Of a DNA stretch of 64,000 nt, positions 1 through 9,180 are shown one piece after another. Origin of the DNA: Ectorhizobium quercum (GTDB lineage: Bacteria; Pseudomonadota; Alphaproteobacteria; Rhizobiales; Rhizobiaceae); contig NZ_JANFPI010000004.1 in assembly GCF_026552795.1 (NCBI RefSeq), positions 248,001-312,000 on the forward strand, given 5' to 3'. The translations under genes and the position numbers were made by a program. The first letter of the stretch is position 1. Every line of letters begins with the position of its first letter. The notes beneath the pieces were generated by a model. The model had not been told where the DNA came from and made no database searches. It saw only the letters and a program-made list of their open reading frames with translations.

Positions 1-1
1 G

Positions 2-2380
2 GGACTTGCATTTTCCAGGCCGGCCGCCTCGCAGGGGGCGGTCGCTGCGGTGCAAAATGTCGCCGCGCGCGGTCAGGTTCCTAACGGCACGATAGCCGCT
101 TCCGGCTCCAAAACGCGGATGAAGGGGATCGCTCGCTTTACCATCGGTGCCGGCGGCGCCCTGTCGCTTGCCCCCGTCTTCGCGAATTTCCGGATCGATA
201 ACAGATTGCCGCGCGAGGTCGATGCGGAAGCCGCCTATTCCATCGTCAAGGCGGCGATATCCTATGAGGGCGTCACGGTGCCGCTTCACTTCGCCGGGTC
301 GCGATCCGTCGACGTTCCGCCTGGCGCGGTCAGCCTGATGCCGGACGCGGTGACGCCGCAGCAGTTCGGTGTCGGCCGCTTCGAGCCCGGCTACGTCGCG
401 TTTGTCCGCGTCGTCATCGATCTGCCGGCGACCGGCAATATCGCCGTCCAGATGAACCCGATGTATCTCGGCGGCGAAAGCCAGCTTCTCTACGATCCGG
501 CAGGTCATGTGGACGATATCGACGGCACGGCATGGGAGGTTCCGGCCGAAGCCGAGCAATGGGTGCCCTTTCCGCATCCCGTGATGCTGATCGGCGAAGC
601 GGCCCGGCCGGTGACGTCGGTGATCGGCATAGGCGACAGTATCTTCGACGGCTCGGTCGACAATGCCGGCGACGGTTCCGGCGGCGGCGGCTGGGCGCGC
701 CGTGCCGTCTATGCGGCCAATCTGCCCTATCTGTCGATCAGCCGCACGGGTGAAAAGGCGCAGTACGTGGCCGCCGATCATGCCAAGACGGAAGAGCTTG
801 TCCGTCTGGCCGGCGCGAATGCGGCTCTCATCGGCCTCGGCAACAACGATATTCGCGACGGGCGCAGTACGGAGGAATTGCTGGGCGATTTCCGGGCGAT
901 CTGGGGCATGCTGCGCGATCGGGGTGTCGCCTACATCGCGCAGGCGCAGGTGACGGCCGAAACAGCTTCTACCGACCAGACGACCTCGCTTGCCGGGCAG
1001 ACGCCCGTTCGAGGCTTTGGCGCCGATGAGGTGCTGGGCGCGGTGAATGCCATGTTGGCAACGCGGGCAGACGGTCTCATCGACGATGTGATCGATGCGC
1101 CGGGCGCCGTGCAGTCGGATGGCAAATGGAACGTACCGCTCTATGTGTCGAAGCTGGCGGCGGCCGCACCGGCCTGGAGCGGCGGTGTCAGCGTTCTGCA
1201 CGCGCCGGAGGTTGGGGATTATCTGTCGCTTGATCCCGAAACGCCGGCCAAGCACGATCTCGTCTGGCCACATGTCACCAGCGTTTCAGGCGCCGGCCCG
1301 TTTGCCGTCACGCTGACGGGCGGTCCGAATCTCAGCCACGATGCCGGCGCGCTTGTCAGGTCCTCTCTGTCGGCCGATGGCATTCATCCGCAGCAGGCGG
1401 CGCACCGGCAGATCGCGGCCAAGGCCGCGCCGGTGCTGCGCCGCATCGGCGCGGTCAGGACACCGTGGATCGACGCCGCGCGAAGCTTCGAGATCGATTT
1501 CGTCAATCGCCGCGCCCAGCGCGGTGGCGTGACCGTGCCGATCGAAAGCATCGTGAGCTGCACGCGGGCGTCGGCTGGCAAGGCCTTCGATGGCCTGTCC
1601 TGGAGCGACATCCCGCAGAACGCCCTGCGCTATGCCGATGGCGGCGGGCTGTTCGTGGAGCCGGAGGCGACGAACGTCCTTCTGGATACGGCCTTCGCGG
1701 AGGCGGACGGAAGCGGGCTTTCGCCCGTCTGGACGACGATGTTCAGAGGGCTGACTGCCTCCTATGAATTCTTTCGCGAGAACGGTCTGAAGGTCATGCG
1801 CCTTCGCCTTTCCGGAACGGCGACCAGCAGCGGATCGATGAGTTTCTACCATGCCAATACATGGGTCCCGGCATCCGCCGGACAGACGTGGACGGCGAAG
1901 TTCTGGGCACGTCGCATCGTCGGCGAGGGAAGCGATCTCAATATCCAGTCGTCCGTCGAGGAGTTGAATTCCGCAGGCAACATTTTTAGCGGCACCTATT
2001 CCGGCCGGACGGCATCCCGCAACTGGAGCGAATTCGTTGCGACGCGGACCTTTTCCAATGCCGGCACGGTCAATGCGCGGCTGAAGGTGGTCGTCGGCGC
2101 GGGCGCGGTCAGCGGCACCCGCTACGATCTGACGACGGACATCGCCTTTCCGCAGCTCGAATCGGGCGCGCACGCGTCTTCGCCCGTCGAATGCGCCGGA
2201 GCGGCCACGACCCGCGCGGCGGATGTCGTCGTGATCGCCCTGCCGCCCGGAGTGCATGATGTCACGATCACCTATGCCGACGGCACCACCGGTGCCGCTG
2301 CCGGTGTCAGCGGAAACTATACCGTGCCCGCCGATCCGGCCCGGCCCGTGATCGCCGCAATCGCCGGAACCTCTGCCTGA
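2..2380 (+). CDS. SGNH/GDSL hydrolase-like surface protein, 5' end cut by window
   Basis: The reading frame is open from base 2, so the gene may begin upstream; an internal GTG at 50 would give 776 residues. Counting from that GTG, an SGNH esterase core is visible: block I GDS at residues 195-197 (IGIGDSIFDG), block III-like GNND at 264-267 and a block V DGIHP near 440. SGNH enzymes remove or transfer acyl groups on sugars and lipids. The last 300 or so residues resemble the lectin-like C-terminal modules of phage tail and surface proteins (LFVEPEATNVLL). Its place before a flippase and glycosyltransferases suggests action on exported polysaccharide. No signal peptide can be judged because the start is missing. 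The class is fairly sure, the substrate unknown. Confidence 0.75.
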   Translation, partial: GLAFSRPAASQGAVAAVQNVAARGQVPNGTIAASGSKTRMKGIARFTIGAGGALSLAPVFANFRIDNRLPREVDAEAAYSIVKAAISYEGVTVPLHFAGSRSVDVPPGAVSLMPDAVTPQQFGVGRFEPGYVAFVRVVIDLPATGNIAVQMNPMYLGGESQLLYDPAGHVDDIDGTAWEVPAEAEQWVPFPHPVMLIGEAARPVTSVIGIGDSIFDGSVDNAGDGSGGGGWARRAVYAANLPYLSISRTGEKAQYVAADHAKTEELVRLAGANAALIGLGNNDIRDGRSTEELLGDFRAIWGMLRDRGVAYIAQAQVTAETASTDQTTSLAGQTPVRGFGADEVLGAVNAMLATRADGLIDDVIDAPGAVQSDGKWNVPLYVSKLAAAAPAWSGGVSVLHAPEVGDYLSLDPETPAKHDLVWPHVTSVSGAGPFAVTLTGGPNLSHDAGALVRSSLSADGIHPQQAAHRQIAAKAAPVLRRIGAVRTPWIDAARSFEIDFVNRRAQRGGVTVPIESIVSCTRASAGKAFDGLSWSDIPQNALRYADGGGLFVEPEATNVLLDTAFAEADGSGLSPVWTTMFRGLTASYEFFRENGLKVMRLRLSGTATSSGSMSFYHANTWVPASAGQTWTAKFWARRIVGEGSDLNIQSSVEELNSAGNIFSGTYSGRTASRNWSEFVATRTFSNAGTVNARLKVVVGAGAVSGTRYDLTTDIAFPQLESGAHASSPVECAGAATTRAADVVVIALPPGVHDVTITYADGTTGAAAGVSGNYTVPADPARPVIAAIAGTSA

Positions 2381-2614
2381 GCGGACATGCGGCACCGCCT
2401 GCTGTCCGTTCGACACGGGCGGCAGGCGATCGGCCGGAAAGCCGGTGCCCGTTGCGGTGTTTCCAGAAAGAACGGGATGCCCTGAAACGAAAATTGCGTG
2501 CGTGGAAGGAATGCGTTAAATCAGCAGGGAAATTCGCTGCGTTGCGGCATTTAAAAGATTGACGATCCGCCAGACAGTATTCGAAATCTATATTTCGCGA
2601 CGGGAGTTCGAGAT

Positions 2615-3889
2615 TTGCAGCCAGCTGAAGCCAGACCTGGAAAACGGCTGACAAAGTTCGCCAAACGCTTCGGCATTACCACAATCGGTCCGCTTTCGGT
2701 TTCAGGCGCGAACTTCCTCGTTTCCATGCTTCTGTTGCCGAAGCTGACGCCTCACGACTACGGTTTCTTCGCCTTCACGCTGGTTCTCGTCCAGTTCACG
2801 TTTTCGATCACCAATGCCACGGCTTCCACGCCGCTTTCGGTATTGCTGAACCAGAACCCGCAGGGTTGGGAAGGCGATTATCACGCGATCCGCAAGGTCA
2901 ATCTCATTCTCTCGCTGTTCTCCGCGCTGATCGTTCTCGGCTCGGGCTTCTATTTCGAGATCGGCGTAGCGGCCTCGCTGCTCATGGCTGCCTTTGCCTG
3001 GCTTTCGGCCGTGCGCTGGTTCAACCGCTCGTTCGAATATGCCCGCCATCTTCCGCGCTATGCTGCCCTGTCGGATGTCGTTTATTCCGTGGTGCTGGTG
3101 GCCGGTTCGGCGCTGCTGTTCTTCTGGTCGGACGTGTCGATCCTCTTTACGTCCCTCGTCCTGAACGCGGCGGCACTGGCGGCGCTCGTCTATCTCGTCG
3201 CCCTGACGCCGAAAACGAAGCCGGCGGTCTCCGGCGGCCGGCTGCGGGATTATCTGCCCATATGGCGCGATCAGGTGCGCTGGTCGCTGGTCGGCGTGAC
3301 GACGACGGAAATGACGGTGAACGGCCACGCCTATCTGGTGACGTTCCTGGCCGGCCCCACGGCGTTCGCGCCGCTGGCGATCGCCACGCTCTGCTGGCGT
3401 CCGGTCGCCACCATGCTGCCGTCGATCACCCTGATCGAGCGCCCGGTAATGGCTCGCCAGCTCGCGGAAGGAAAGCTGAAGGGCGCGCGGCGTACCGTGC
3501 GTGTATTCCAGGTCACGGTCCAGGCGATTCTTCTCATCAACATTCTGGCGCTGGTGGCGGCCTGGTATCTGTTCCCGCAACAGATTGCCGGCCTGCCCTA
3601 CGATTTGACGACGGCGTTAACCGCCATCGGCCTGTGGTTCATCGTCATTTTCGTCAGGACGATCCGCATTCCGGAGAGCACGTTCATCCAGGCGGCAAAG
3701 TCGTTCAAGGAACTGGCGCGGACCAGCATGGTCGCGGCTCCTGTCAGCCTGGGTGTCGCCGCCCTCCTCATCATCTTCTTCAACCCCACGATCTCGATCC
3801 TCGGCATCATCGCCGGCGAAATCGCCATGACCACCGGTATCCTGCTGCTCGGCCGGAAAATTGTGAGGCATTATGAAAAAACCGCTTAA
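2615..3889 (+). CDS. Wzx-like polysaccharide flippase
   Basis: A 424-residue protein made almost entirely of hydrophobic segments, about 12 predicted membrane helices, with the layout of the oligosaccharide flippase / polysaccharide transporter family. Such proteins move lipid-linked repeat units across the inner membrane. The start is a TTG preceded by GGGAG about 8 bases upstream; no better ATG precedes the first helix. Its last 17 bases overlap the next glycosyltransferase gene, which suggests translational coupling. The flanking glycosyltransferases and O-antigen ligase support a role in extracellular polysaccharide or O-antigen export. The exact repeat unit cannot be told from sequence. 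Confidence 0.8.
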   Translation: MQPAEARPGKRLTKFAKRFGITTIGPLSVSGANFLVSMLLLPKLTPHDYGFFAFTLVLVQFTFSITNATASTPLSVLLNQNPQGWEGDYHAIRKVNLILSLFSALIVLGSGFYFEIGVAASLLMAAFAWLSAVRWFNRSFEYARHLPRYAALSDVVYSVVLVAGSALLFFWSDVSILFTSLVLNAAALAALVYLVALTPKTKPAVSGGRLRDYLPIWRDQVRWSLVGVTTTEMTVNGHAYLVTFLAGPTAFAPLAIATLCWRPVATMLPSITLIERPVMARQLAEGKLKGARRTVRVFQVTVQAILLINILALVAAWYLFPQQIAGLPYDLTTALTAIGLWFIVIFVRTIRIPESTFIQAAKSFKELARTSMVAAPVSLGVAALLIIFFNPTISILGIIAGEIAMTTGILLLGRKIVRHYEKTA

Positions 3890-4817
3890 GATCGTCCTCG
3901 GGGTGCCCACCTACAAGCGTCCGGTCGGCCTGCGCCGCGTCCTCGCCTCCATCGCCAGGCTGGAACTCGATCAGGAGACGGAACTCAGGGTGGTCGTTGC
4001 CGAGAATGACCTCGATGGCCGTCAGGGTGTGGCGACCGTCGAGGAAATCAGGGCCGGCGGCTTCCCCTTCCCCATCGAGACGGTCCTGTCCACGGCGCGC
4101 GGCATATCGCAGGCGCGCAACGCCCTGATGAACGCCGCCTTTTCCGATCCTGAAACCGACATGTTGGCGATGGTGGACGACGACCAGTGGATGGAGCCCA
4201 TCTGGCTCGAGCGGCTCGTCGCCATGCAGCGCCAGACAGAGGCGACCGTCGTCGGTGGCTACACGCTTCCGGATTTCGAGGGGCAGGCCCTGACCTGGGA
4301 ATTGAAACTGCCCGTTTACTGGCGAAAGAAACGCCGCCACGGCAAGGTGCCGATGATCGAGGGAACCTGCGGTGTCCTCTTTACCCGCAAGATTCTCGAT
4401 TATTGCGCGGATGGCTATTTCGATGAGAAGTTTTCCCTTATCGGCGGCGAGGACAAGGAGTTCTTCACCCGGATCCTGCATCGGGGATGCACCTTCGCCT
4501 TTGCGGACGATGCCATTGCCTACGAAGTCTTCGAGGCGGACCGCAGGTCTTTGGCCTGGGCCAAGCGCCGTGCCTACCGCATCGGCGCCAGCGATATGCG
4601 GGCCAGCCTTGTGCGTTCCAGAAACCCGCTCGACAAGATAGAGCAGATCGCCAAGATTTTCGCCGGTTTTCTGCGAGGCGGATGGCGCTATGTCACGGGC
4701 TATTTCTCGCCCGAACAGCGCATGCGCGCGCAATTGCTGCTGCTGCGTTCGGCCGGCAAGCTTTCGACGCTGTTCGGTTTGCGTTACGAAAGCTACCGCA
4801 ATACATCGGGGAAATGA
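3873..4817 (+). CDS. ExoM-like family 2 glycosyltransferase
   Basis: A 314-residue GT2 (GT-A fold) enzyme. The N-terminus carries the nucleotide-sugar binding strand (VLGVPTYKRPVGL) and AEND; the metal-binding region is MVDDDQW around residue 105; GGEDKEFF near 190 is the acceptor-side acidic motif. The pattern RGISQARNALM before the DDD motif resembles ExoM of rhizobial succinoglycan synthesis, which adds a glucose to the lipid-linked repeat. It lies inside the flippase / glycosyltransferase / ligase cluster and overlaps the flippase gene. Donor and acceptor are not determined, and the exo symbol is not assigned because other exo genes are absent from the window. Confidence 0.8.
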   Translation: MKKPLKIVLGVPTYKRPVGLRRVLASIARLELDQETELRVVVAENDLDGRQGVATVEEIRAGGFPFPIETVLSTARGISQARNALMNAAFSDPETDMLAMVDDDQWMEPIWLERLVAMQRQTEATVVGGYTLPDFEGQALTWELKLPVYWRKKRRHGKVPMIEGTCGVLFTRKILDYCADGYFDEKFSLIGGEDKEFFTRILHRGCTFAFADDAIAYEVFEADRRSLAWAKRRAYRIGASDMRASLVRSRNPLDKIEQIAKIFAGFLRGGWRYVTGYFSPEQRMRAQLLLLRSAGKLSTLFGLRYESYRNTSGK

Positions 4818-4897
4818 ACGAGCCCCTCCGGCCGTCCCGCCACCGGCAAAAGGCCAGCGATTGTCAAAAGGCCCGTGACTTTCAAAAGGATTGAGAC

Positions 4898-5824
4898 ATG
4901 ACGATTCCGAAATTCTCGGTGGTGATTCCCTGCTACAACCGCGCGGACCGCATCATGCCGACGCTCGAATCCGTCATGCGGCAGACCTGGCAGGATTTCG
5001 AATGTATCGTCGTCGATGACGGTTCGAAGGACGGCGAGGCGCTCAAGGCGGTGGTCGAGGGGCTGAACTCGCCGAAATTCCGCTATGTCCGCCGGGAAAA
5101 CGGCGGCGGCAGCGCGGCGCGCAATACCGGCATTCTGGAGGCGCGGGGCGAATATGTCGCCCTGCTCGATTCCGACGATCAATTCCTGCCGGAGAAATTG
5201 CAGGTTTGCGCCGACACGCTGGCCGGCGTCACCGACGAGCGGGTCATGTGCTATTCCCAGCTCATGGTCGACCGGGGTGTCGGCAAGACCTGGATCAAGC
5301 CGCCGGAGGGCCTGAAGCCGGGCGAACGGGTCGACGAATACATCATGTGCGGCGCCGGCTGGGTGCAGACGTCCACGATGGTGCTGAGCGCCGGGCTGGC
5401 GAAGACGGTGCTGTTCAACGAGGCGCTGCCCTCGTCGCAGGATACGGATTTCGCCATTCGCTGCGCGACGGCCGGCGCACGCTATATCTTCATTCAGCAG
5501 CCGCTGGTGATCATGGAGGATCGCTACGATCCGACCCGTGTGTCCAAGCAGAAGAACTTCCGGCCGCTGCTCAACTGGATCGAGACGATGCGCGGCGTGC
5601 ATATTTCCGACCGGTCCTACTGGGCCTATCGCGGCTGGCAGTGCGCCCGCATCGCCTCCTTCACCAACAGGCCGCTGGCGGTGTGGATCTATCTCCAGTC
5701 CATCGTCCATCGCCCCTATTCGCTGAAAACCTCTCTCCAGATCGCCGCACAGATCCTGATCCCGCAGACGCTCTACCAGCGCATGTCGAGCTGGATCGTC
5801 AACGTCTTCGGCAAGCGTGCCTGA
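4898..5824 (+). CDS. Family 2 glycosyltransferase
   Basis: A 308-residue GT2 enzyme beginning with the canonical VVIPCYNRADRI strand, VVDDGSKDG near residue 38, RNTG near 75 and the metal-binding ALLDSDDQ near 90. These are the donor-binding features of GT-A inverting transferases such as ExoO/ExoU/ExoW. A purine-rich AAAGGATTGAG precedes the ATG. It is the second transferase of the polysaccharide cluster, 80 bases after the ExoM-like gene, and its end lies just before the ligase gene. The protein lacks membrane helices, so it probably acts on the cytoplasmic face. The sugar added is unknown. Confidence 0.82.
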   Translation: MTIPKFSVVIPCYNRADRIMPTLESVMRQTWQDFECIVVDDGSKDGEALKAVVEGLNSPKFRYVRRENGGGSAARNTGILEARGEYVALLDSDDQFLPEKLQVCADTLAGVTDERVMCYSQLMVDRGVGKTWIKPPEGLKPGERVDEYIMCGAGWVQTSTMVLSAGLAKTVLFNEALPSSQDTDFAIRCATAGARYIFIQQPLVIMEDRYDPTRVSKQKNFRPLLNWIETMRGVHISDRSYWAYRGWQCARIASFTNRPLAVWIYLQSIVHRPYSLKTSLQIAAQILIPQTLYQRMSSWIVNVFGKRA

Positions 5825-5858
5825 AAGGCGACGACGATGGGAGGAGCGGTGGCTGACG

Positions 5859-7310
5859 GTGCCTGAAACCAAGCGAGGAACGGGTTCTCCCGTGGAAGCG
5901 GTTGTGCGGGGCTTGGCGACGTGCGTCTTCTTCGTCGCCCTGCTCGTCGGGATCGTCGATTACGGTGCGGTCGGGATCGAGACGCGCTCCGTCCTCGCCC
6001 TGGCCGTCTTTGCGGTCCTGTGCCTGTCGACGCTGGCGTTCGGCCTGCCGGTCCATACGCGCCGCGTGCTGATCGTCGCCGCGCTTCTGATGCTGTCGGT
6101 CTTCCTGGTCGTCTTCGTGCAGACGACGCCGCTTCCCGGCTGGGTGCCGCCAAGCCCGTCCTGGGCGGCGGCTGCGCCCTTTTCCGGGCAGACCCGGGCG
6201 TTGATTTCCCTTACGCCGGCGGATGACAGGCTGGCGCTCGTCGGCGTTGCCCTGCCCTTCGGCTTTCTCATGGCGGGCCTCGTCCTGTTCGATACGGACG
6301 AGCGCGCCATGCGGGCCTTGCAGGGTATGGCGGCTGCCGGCGGCGTCATCGCGCTCTGGTCGCTGCTGCAATTCCTTTTCCTGCCGGATACGCTGGTGTT
6401 CGGCGAGAAGCGGTTCTACCACGAAAGCCTCACCTCCTTCTTCGTCAACAGGAATACGGCGGCCACCTTTCTCGGCCTGATCGCGCTCACGCAGTTCGCG
6501 TTGTTCTGGCGGGCGGCAGCCGCGCTCGACTGGCGCTGGCTGGTGCAATTGCTGGACAGCGATTCATCGCTTCTGCCGGAACAGAAACGCCTGATCCGGC
6601 GGGCTTTTGTCATGGGGGGGCTGCTGGCGGTCAGCTTCATCGCCCTGATGCTGACGCTGTCGCGCGGCGGGATCGGCGCGAGTTTCGCCGGTTTCGCGCT
6701 GTTTGCCGTGGTGATGCTGGTGACACGGCTGCGCCGGACGGCCGAGCGTGACGCCCGGCATTCGCGGCGGCGCGTTGCGGCGGCGGTCGTCGCGATTGCC
6801 GCTCTCCTGCTGGTTTTTCTGCTCTTTGCCGGGCAGACGATCCTGCGCGCCGAAATGAGGGGCCTGGAGGATAGCCGCTTCTGCGTGATGCCGGGCATTC
6901 TGGCGGCGATAGCGGATCATTGGCCGTGGGGCAGCGGGCTTGCGAGTTTCGAAGATGCCTATGCGCCCTACCATGACGCCGATTGCAGCATCAATGCGGT
7001 CTTCAAGCGGGCGCACAACGTCTATCTGGAAGGTCTTCTAACGCTTGGCATGTTTTTCCCGCCGCTACTCATCGCCGGGATCGGCAGCCTGGCCTTCATT
7101 TTCGTGCGCGGCCTGCGGCGGCGGCGCAGCTACGGCTTCGCCGGGGTGCTGGGGCTTGCCGCGCTGCTCCTCGTCGTCCTGCACTCGGCCGTCGACTTTT
7201 CCGTGCAGATACCGGGTTTCGCCATCAGCTTCGCCGCCTTCCTCGCGCCGGTCGTCACCCTTTGCCTGCGGCCTGCCCGCGGCGGCAGGGATGCCCGCTC
7301 AGCCGGCTGA
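5859..7310 (+). CDS. O-antigen ligase / Wzy-type polymerase family protein
   Basis: A polytopic membrane protein of about 483 residues with some 10-12 helices and a large loop in the second half. The family motif RAHNVYLEGLLTLGMF near the C-terminus and SRGGIGASFAGF after the mid-protein helices match the O-antigen ligase (Wzy_C) family, which joins or polymerises glycan repeat units in the periplasm. The chosen GTG at 5859 is preceded by GGGAGGAG at 5839-5846. An in-frame GTG at 5817 would add 14 arginine-rich residues and overlap the upstream gene by 8 bases, but it has no ribosome site. Ligase and polymerase roles cannot be separated by sequence. Confidence 0.78.
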   Translation: MPETKRGTGSPVEAVVRGLATCVFFVALLVGIVDYGAVGIETRSVLALAVFAVLCLSTLAFGLPVHTRRVLIVAALLMLSVFLVVFVQTTPLPGWVPPSPSWAAAAPFSGQTRALISLTPADDRLALVGVALPFGFLMAGLVLFDTDERAMRALQGMAAAGGVIALWSLLQFLFLPDTLVFGEKRFYHESLTSFFVNRNTAATFLGLIALTQFALFWRAAAALDWRWLVQLLDSDSSLLPEQKRLIRRAFVMGGLLAVSFIALMLTLSRGGIGASFAGFALFAVVMLVTRLRRTAERDARHSRRRVAAAVVAIAALLLVFLLFAGQTILRAEMRGLEDSRFCVMPGILAAIADHWPWGSGLASFEDAYAPYHDADCSINAVFKRAHNVYLEGLLTLGMFFPPLLIAGIGSLAFIFVRGLRRRRSYGFAGVLGLAALLLVVLHSAVDFSVQIPGFAISFAAFLAPVVTLCLRPARGGRDARSAG

Positions 7311-7317
7311 AACGGCG

Positions 7318-7635
7318 TCAGTTGCAGTGGACCCGCCCCTGCCCGTCGACCAGGCAGTTCTTTCTGGTGGCGCCGGGCCTGCTAGAGCCGGACGAGGGGG
7401 CCTCGTTCAGGTTGCGGCCGCCCAGATGGCCGGAGGGTGGCTGGCTGTAGCTCCTGTCGAACTCGAAGTTCTGGCCGCCATAGGTGCCGTGCGCGCCGCC
7501 GCGCCCGTCGGGCGTGATTTCGAAATTCTGGTAGGGCTGCTGGCTGAAGGCCACGCCCGCCGGGGCGCAAAGCAGGAACGCGGCAGCGAGTGCTCCGCGC
7601 AAAAGACCCGCCGATTTCCTGTTTGATCCGGACAT
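7318..7635 (-). CDS. Small exported protein, function unknown
   Basis: A 105-residue protein with a clear Sec signal peptide: positive start (SGSNRK), a hydrophobic stretch at about 11-28 and a likely cut after AFS. The mature part is glycine-, asparagine- and glutamine-rich with an FEITPDGRGG segment, and two cysteines close the C-terminus (KNCLV and VHCN), perhaps a disulfide. GAGGGAG lies about 8 bases before the ATG, which fixes the start. It converges with the ligase gene, the two stops being seven bases apart. No family is recognised; a periplasmic or secreted role is the only supported inference. Confidence 0.6.
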   Translation of the reverse strand: MSGSNRKSAGLLRGALAAAFLLCAPAGVAFSQQPYQNFEITPDGRGGAHGTYGGQNFEFDRSYSQPPSGHLGGRNLNEAPSSGSSRPGATRKNCLVDGQGRVHCN

Positions 7636-7778
7636 GTTCGCGTGACTCCCTCGCGTGAGAACATAGCCTGAATATGGTGCTTTTTCGCGCGATTTACAGG
7701 TGGAAGGTCGCGGGCCCGTTTCGGTGCGAAGCCGTGGCGGATTTTCGCACCGGATGGCGTCGGGAAGGACAGGCGCCT

Positions 7779-8381
7779 TCAGAGCGCCAGCCAGATGCGG
7801 GGATCTTCCTGCGACTGGATCTTGATCCAGCGCAGTTGCGTCGCATACCAGGGCTTGACGACATTCGTGCGGTTGTCGAGGACGAGATCGCCTTCCGACG
7901 TGCTGACGACGAGAACGGCGTGGCCGACGCCGGAGGCGGTGCGGGCGGTGGCGATGCGCAGCGCGGAAGACGGCCAGCCGGCGCGCAGAAGGCGCTGGCG
8001 CTTGGTCAGCGCATAGTCGTCGCAATCGCCCTCGCTGACGCCGGCGCGCCATTCGTCGGTCTTCGAACTGTCGTCCTTGTAGTTGATTTCGCGGTTGACC
8101 TGAACGTTCACGGCCTGAAGTTCGAGGCGCTTGTCGCGGCTCAGCTCGACCATCGTCACCGGGCCGGATTTCTCGCACTGGTCGGACTGGTTTTCGCAGA
8201 AGCCTGCAAAGCCGAAGGGCGGGAGCGTCGCGCGCCGGGCGACGAGATGCAGGCCCGGCCGCACCGGCGGGGTGCGGGTCAGGCCGCCGATGGACGATGC
8301 GTGGGCGACGCCGAAACCCGAAAAGACCGTGGCCGATGCGACAAGGGCGGCGCAAACCGTTCGTACAATCTTCGTTTTCAT
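7779..8381 (-). CDS. Transglutaminase-like cysteine protease (BTLCP family, PF06035)
   Basis: A 200-residue exported protein with a signal peptide (MKTKIVRT, hydrophobic 8-24, AHA-S cleavage). The papain-like triad is visible: Cys in GDCDDYALTKR, His in GHAVLVV and Asp in LVLDNRT. This is the bacterial transglutaminase-like cysteine proteinase family that includes LapG, the periplasmic protease that clips adhesins, but no LapD or large adhesin lies nearby, so LapG function is only a possibility. GGGGAG six bases before the ATG at 8381 favours this start over a Met five codons upstream. Neighbours on the same strand are two other small envelope proteins. Confidence 0.85.
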   Translation of the reverse strand: MKTKIVRTVCAALVASATVFSGFGVAHASSIGGLTRTPPVRPGLHLVARRATLPPFGFAGFCENQSDQCEKSGPVTMVELSRDKRLELQAVNVQVNREINYKDDSSKTDEWRAGVSEGDCDDYALTKRQRLLRAGWPSSALRIATARTASGVGHAVLVVSTSEGDLVLDNRTNVVKPWYATQLRWIKIQSQEDPRIWLAL

Positions 8382-8469
8382 CTGCCGGCTCCCCATGATC
8401 GCGGTTCACATTGACGGGAGAAGAGTATGACGGCGGAATTGAAGTGCGCTTAAACCGATGGATCGGATT

Positions 8470-8982
8470 TTATCGAATTGCGACGGCCAGCAGGTCGCGC
8501 AGGTCGGTGTTGTTGATGACGCACTCCACCGTCTTGCCCTGCGCGTCTTCGGAAACGATCCGGCATTCGAGGTAGCGGCGGCGCACGGTGTTTTCCAGCC
8601 GCTTGAAGGCATTCAGCCCGCAGGCATAGCGGCGGCCATCTTCCGTGGTGCAGACGCGGTTGCGTTCGACCGGCTCGACACCGGCCAGCCGGAAAGGTTC
8701 GCCCTGATAGGTGAACGCGTTGTTGGCGGTGACGCGCAGCCGGAAATCAGCCCGCAGCTTGAGCGGAAAGGGATCGGGCGGCGTCGGCAGGCGCTCGAAA
8801 TCCTGCCGGCGGGTTTCGACCCGCACCGGATAGGTCGGCCAGAGCGATTCCGTGCCGGCGGTGAGCTTTGCCACGGGAGCGGCGGAGGGTCCGGTGCCGA
8901 TCACCGTAGCGACGCGCACGGCGATGATCGCAAGGAAGACGACCAGGGCAACCTGAAAGATCATCGCCGCAAATTCGCGCAT
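8470..8982 (-). CDS. Membrane-anchored SNase-like (thermonuclease fold) protein
   Basis: A 170-residue protein with one N-terminal hydrophobic helix (residues about 5-25) followed by a domain resembling staphylococcal nuclease. The segment RLAGVEPVE aligns with the SNase motif R35-L-x-x-V-D40-x-P-E43, keeping the arginine and the second acid but with Glu at the Asp40 position; GKTVEC replaces the usual GR at Arg87. Activity is therefore doubtful. CTTEDGRRYACG and ECRIV follow the usual SNase order. The ATG at 8982 has GGAG five bases upstream; a longer frame starting at 9024 is less likely. It may be a periplasmic nuclease or a binding relic. Confidence 0.6.
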   Translation of the reverse strand: MREFAAMIFQVALVVFLAIIAVRVATVIGTGPSAAPVAKLTAGTESLWPTYPVRVETRRQDFERLPTPPDPFPLKLRADFRLRVTANNAFTYQGEPFRLAGVEPVERNRVCTTEDGRRYACGLNAFKRLENTVRRRYLECRIVSEDAQGKTVECVINNTDLRDLLAVAIR

Positions 8983-9180
8983 CAAGACTCCGGCCCGGCA
9001 GGAAGAATCGGTTTGGGTTCGCACAGGAATACATTGCGTGCCTCGTGCCTCGCTTCAAGCGCCATGAGCCGATCTTCGGCTGTCATATGCGCGCGCCGGC
9101 CCGAGTCTCCGGGCTCACCGGCGACATTTCGCCGCTTGCGGCCACGGGAACGGCTCCTTATACCCTCCCGAAGCCATATC

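Noticed and set aside
7779..8381. LapG of a Lap adhesin system
   Set aside because: The protease family fits, but no LapD, adhesin or type I secretion genes are present, so the name is not used.
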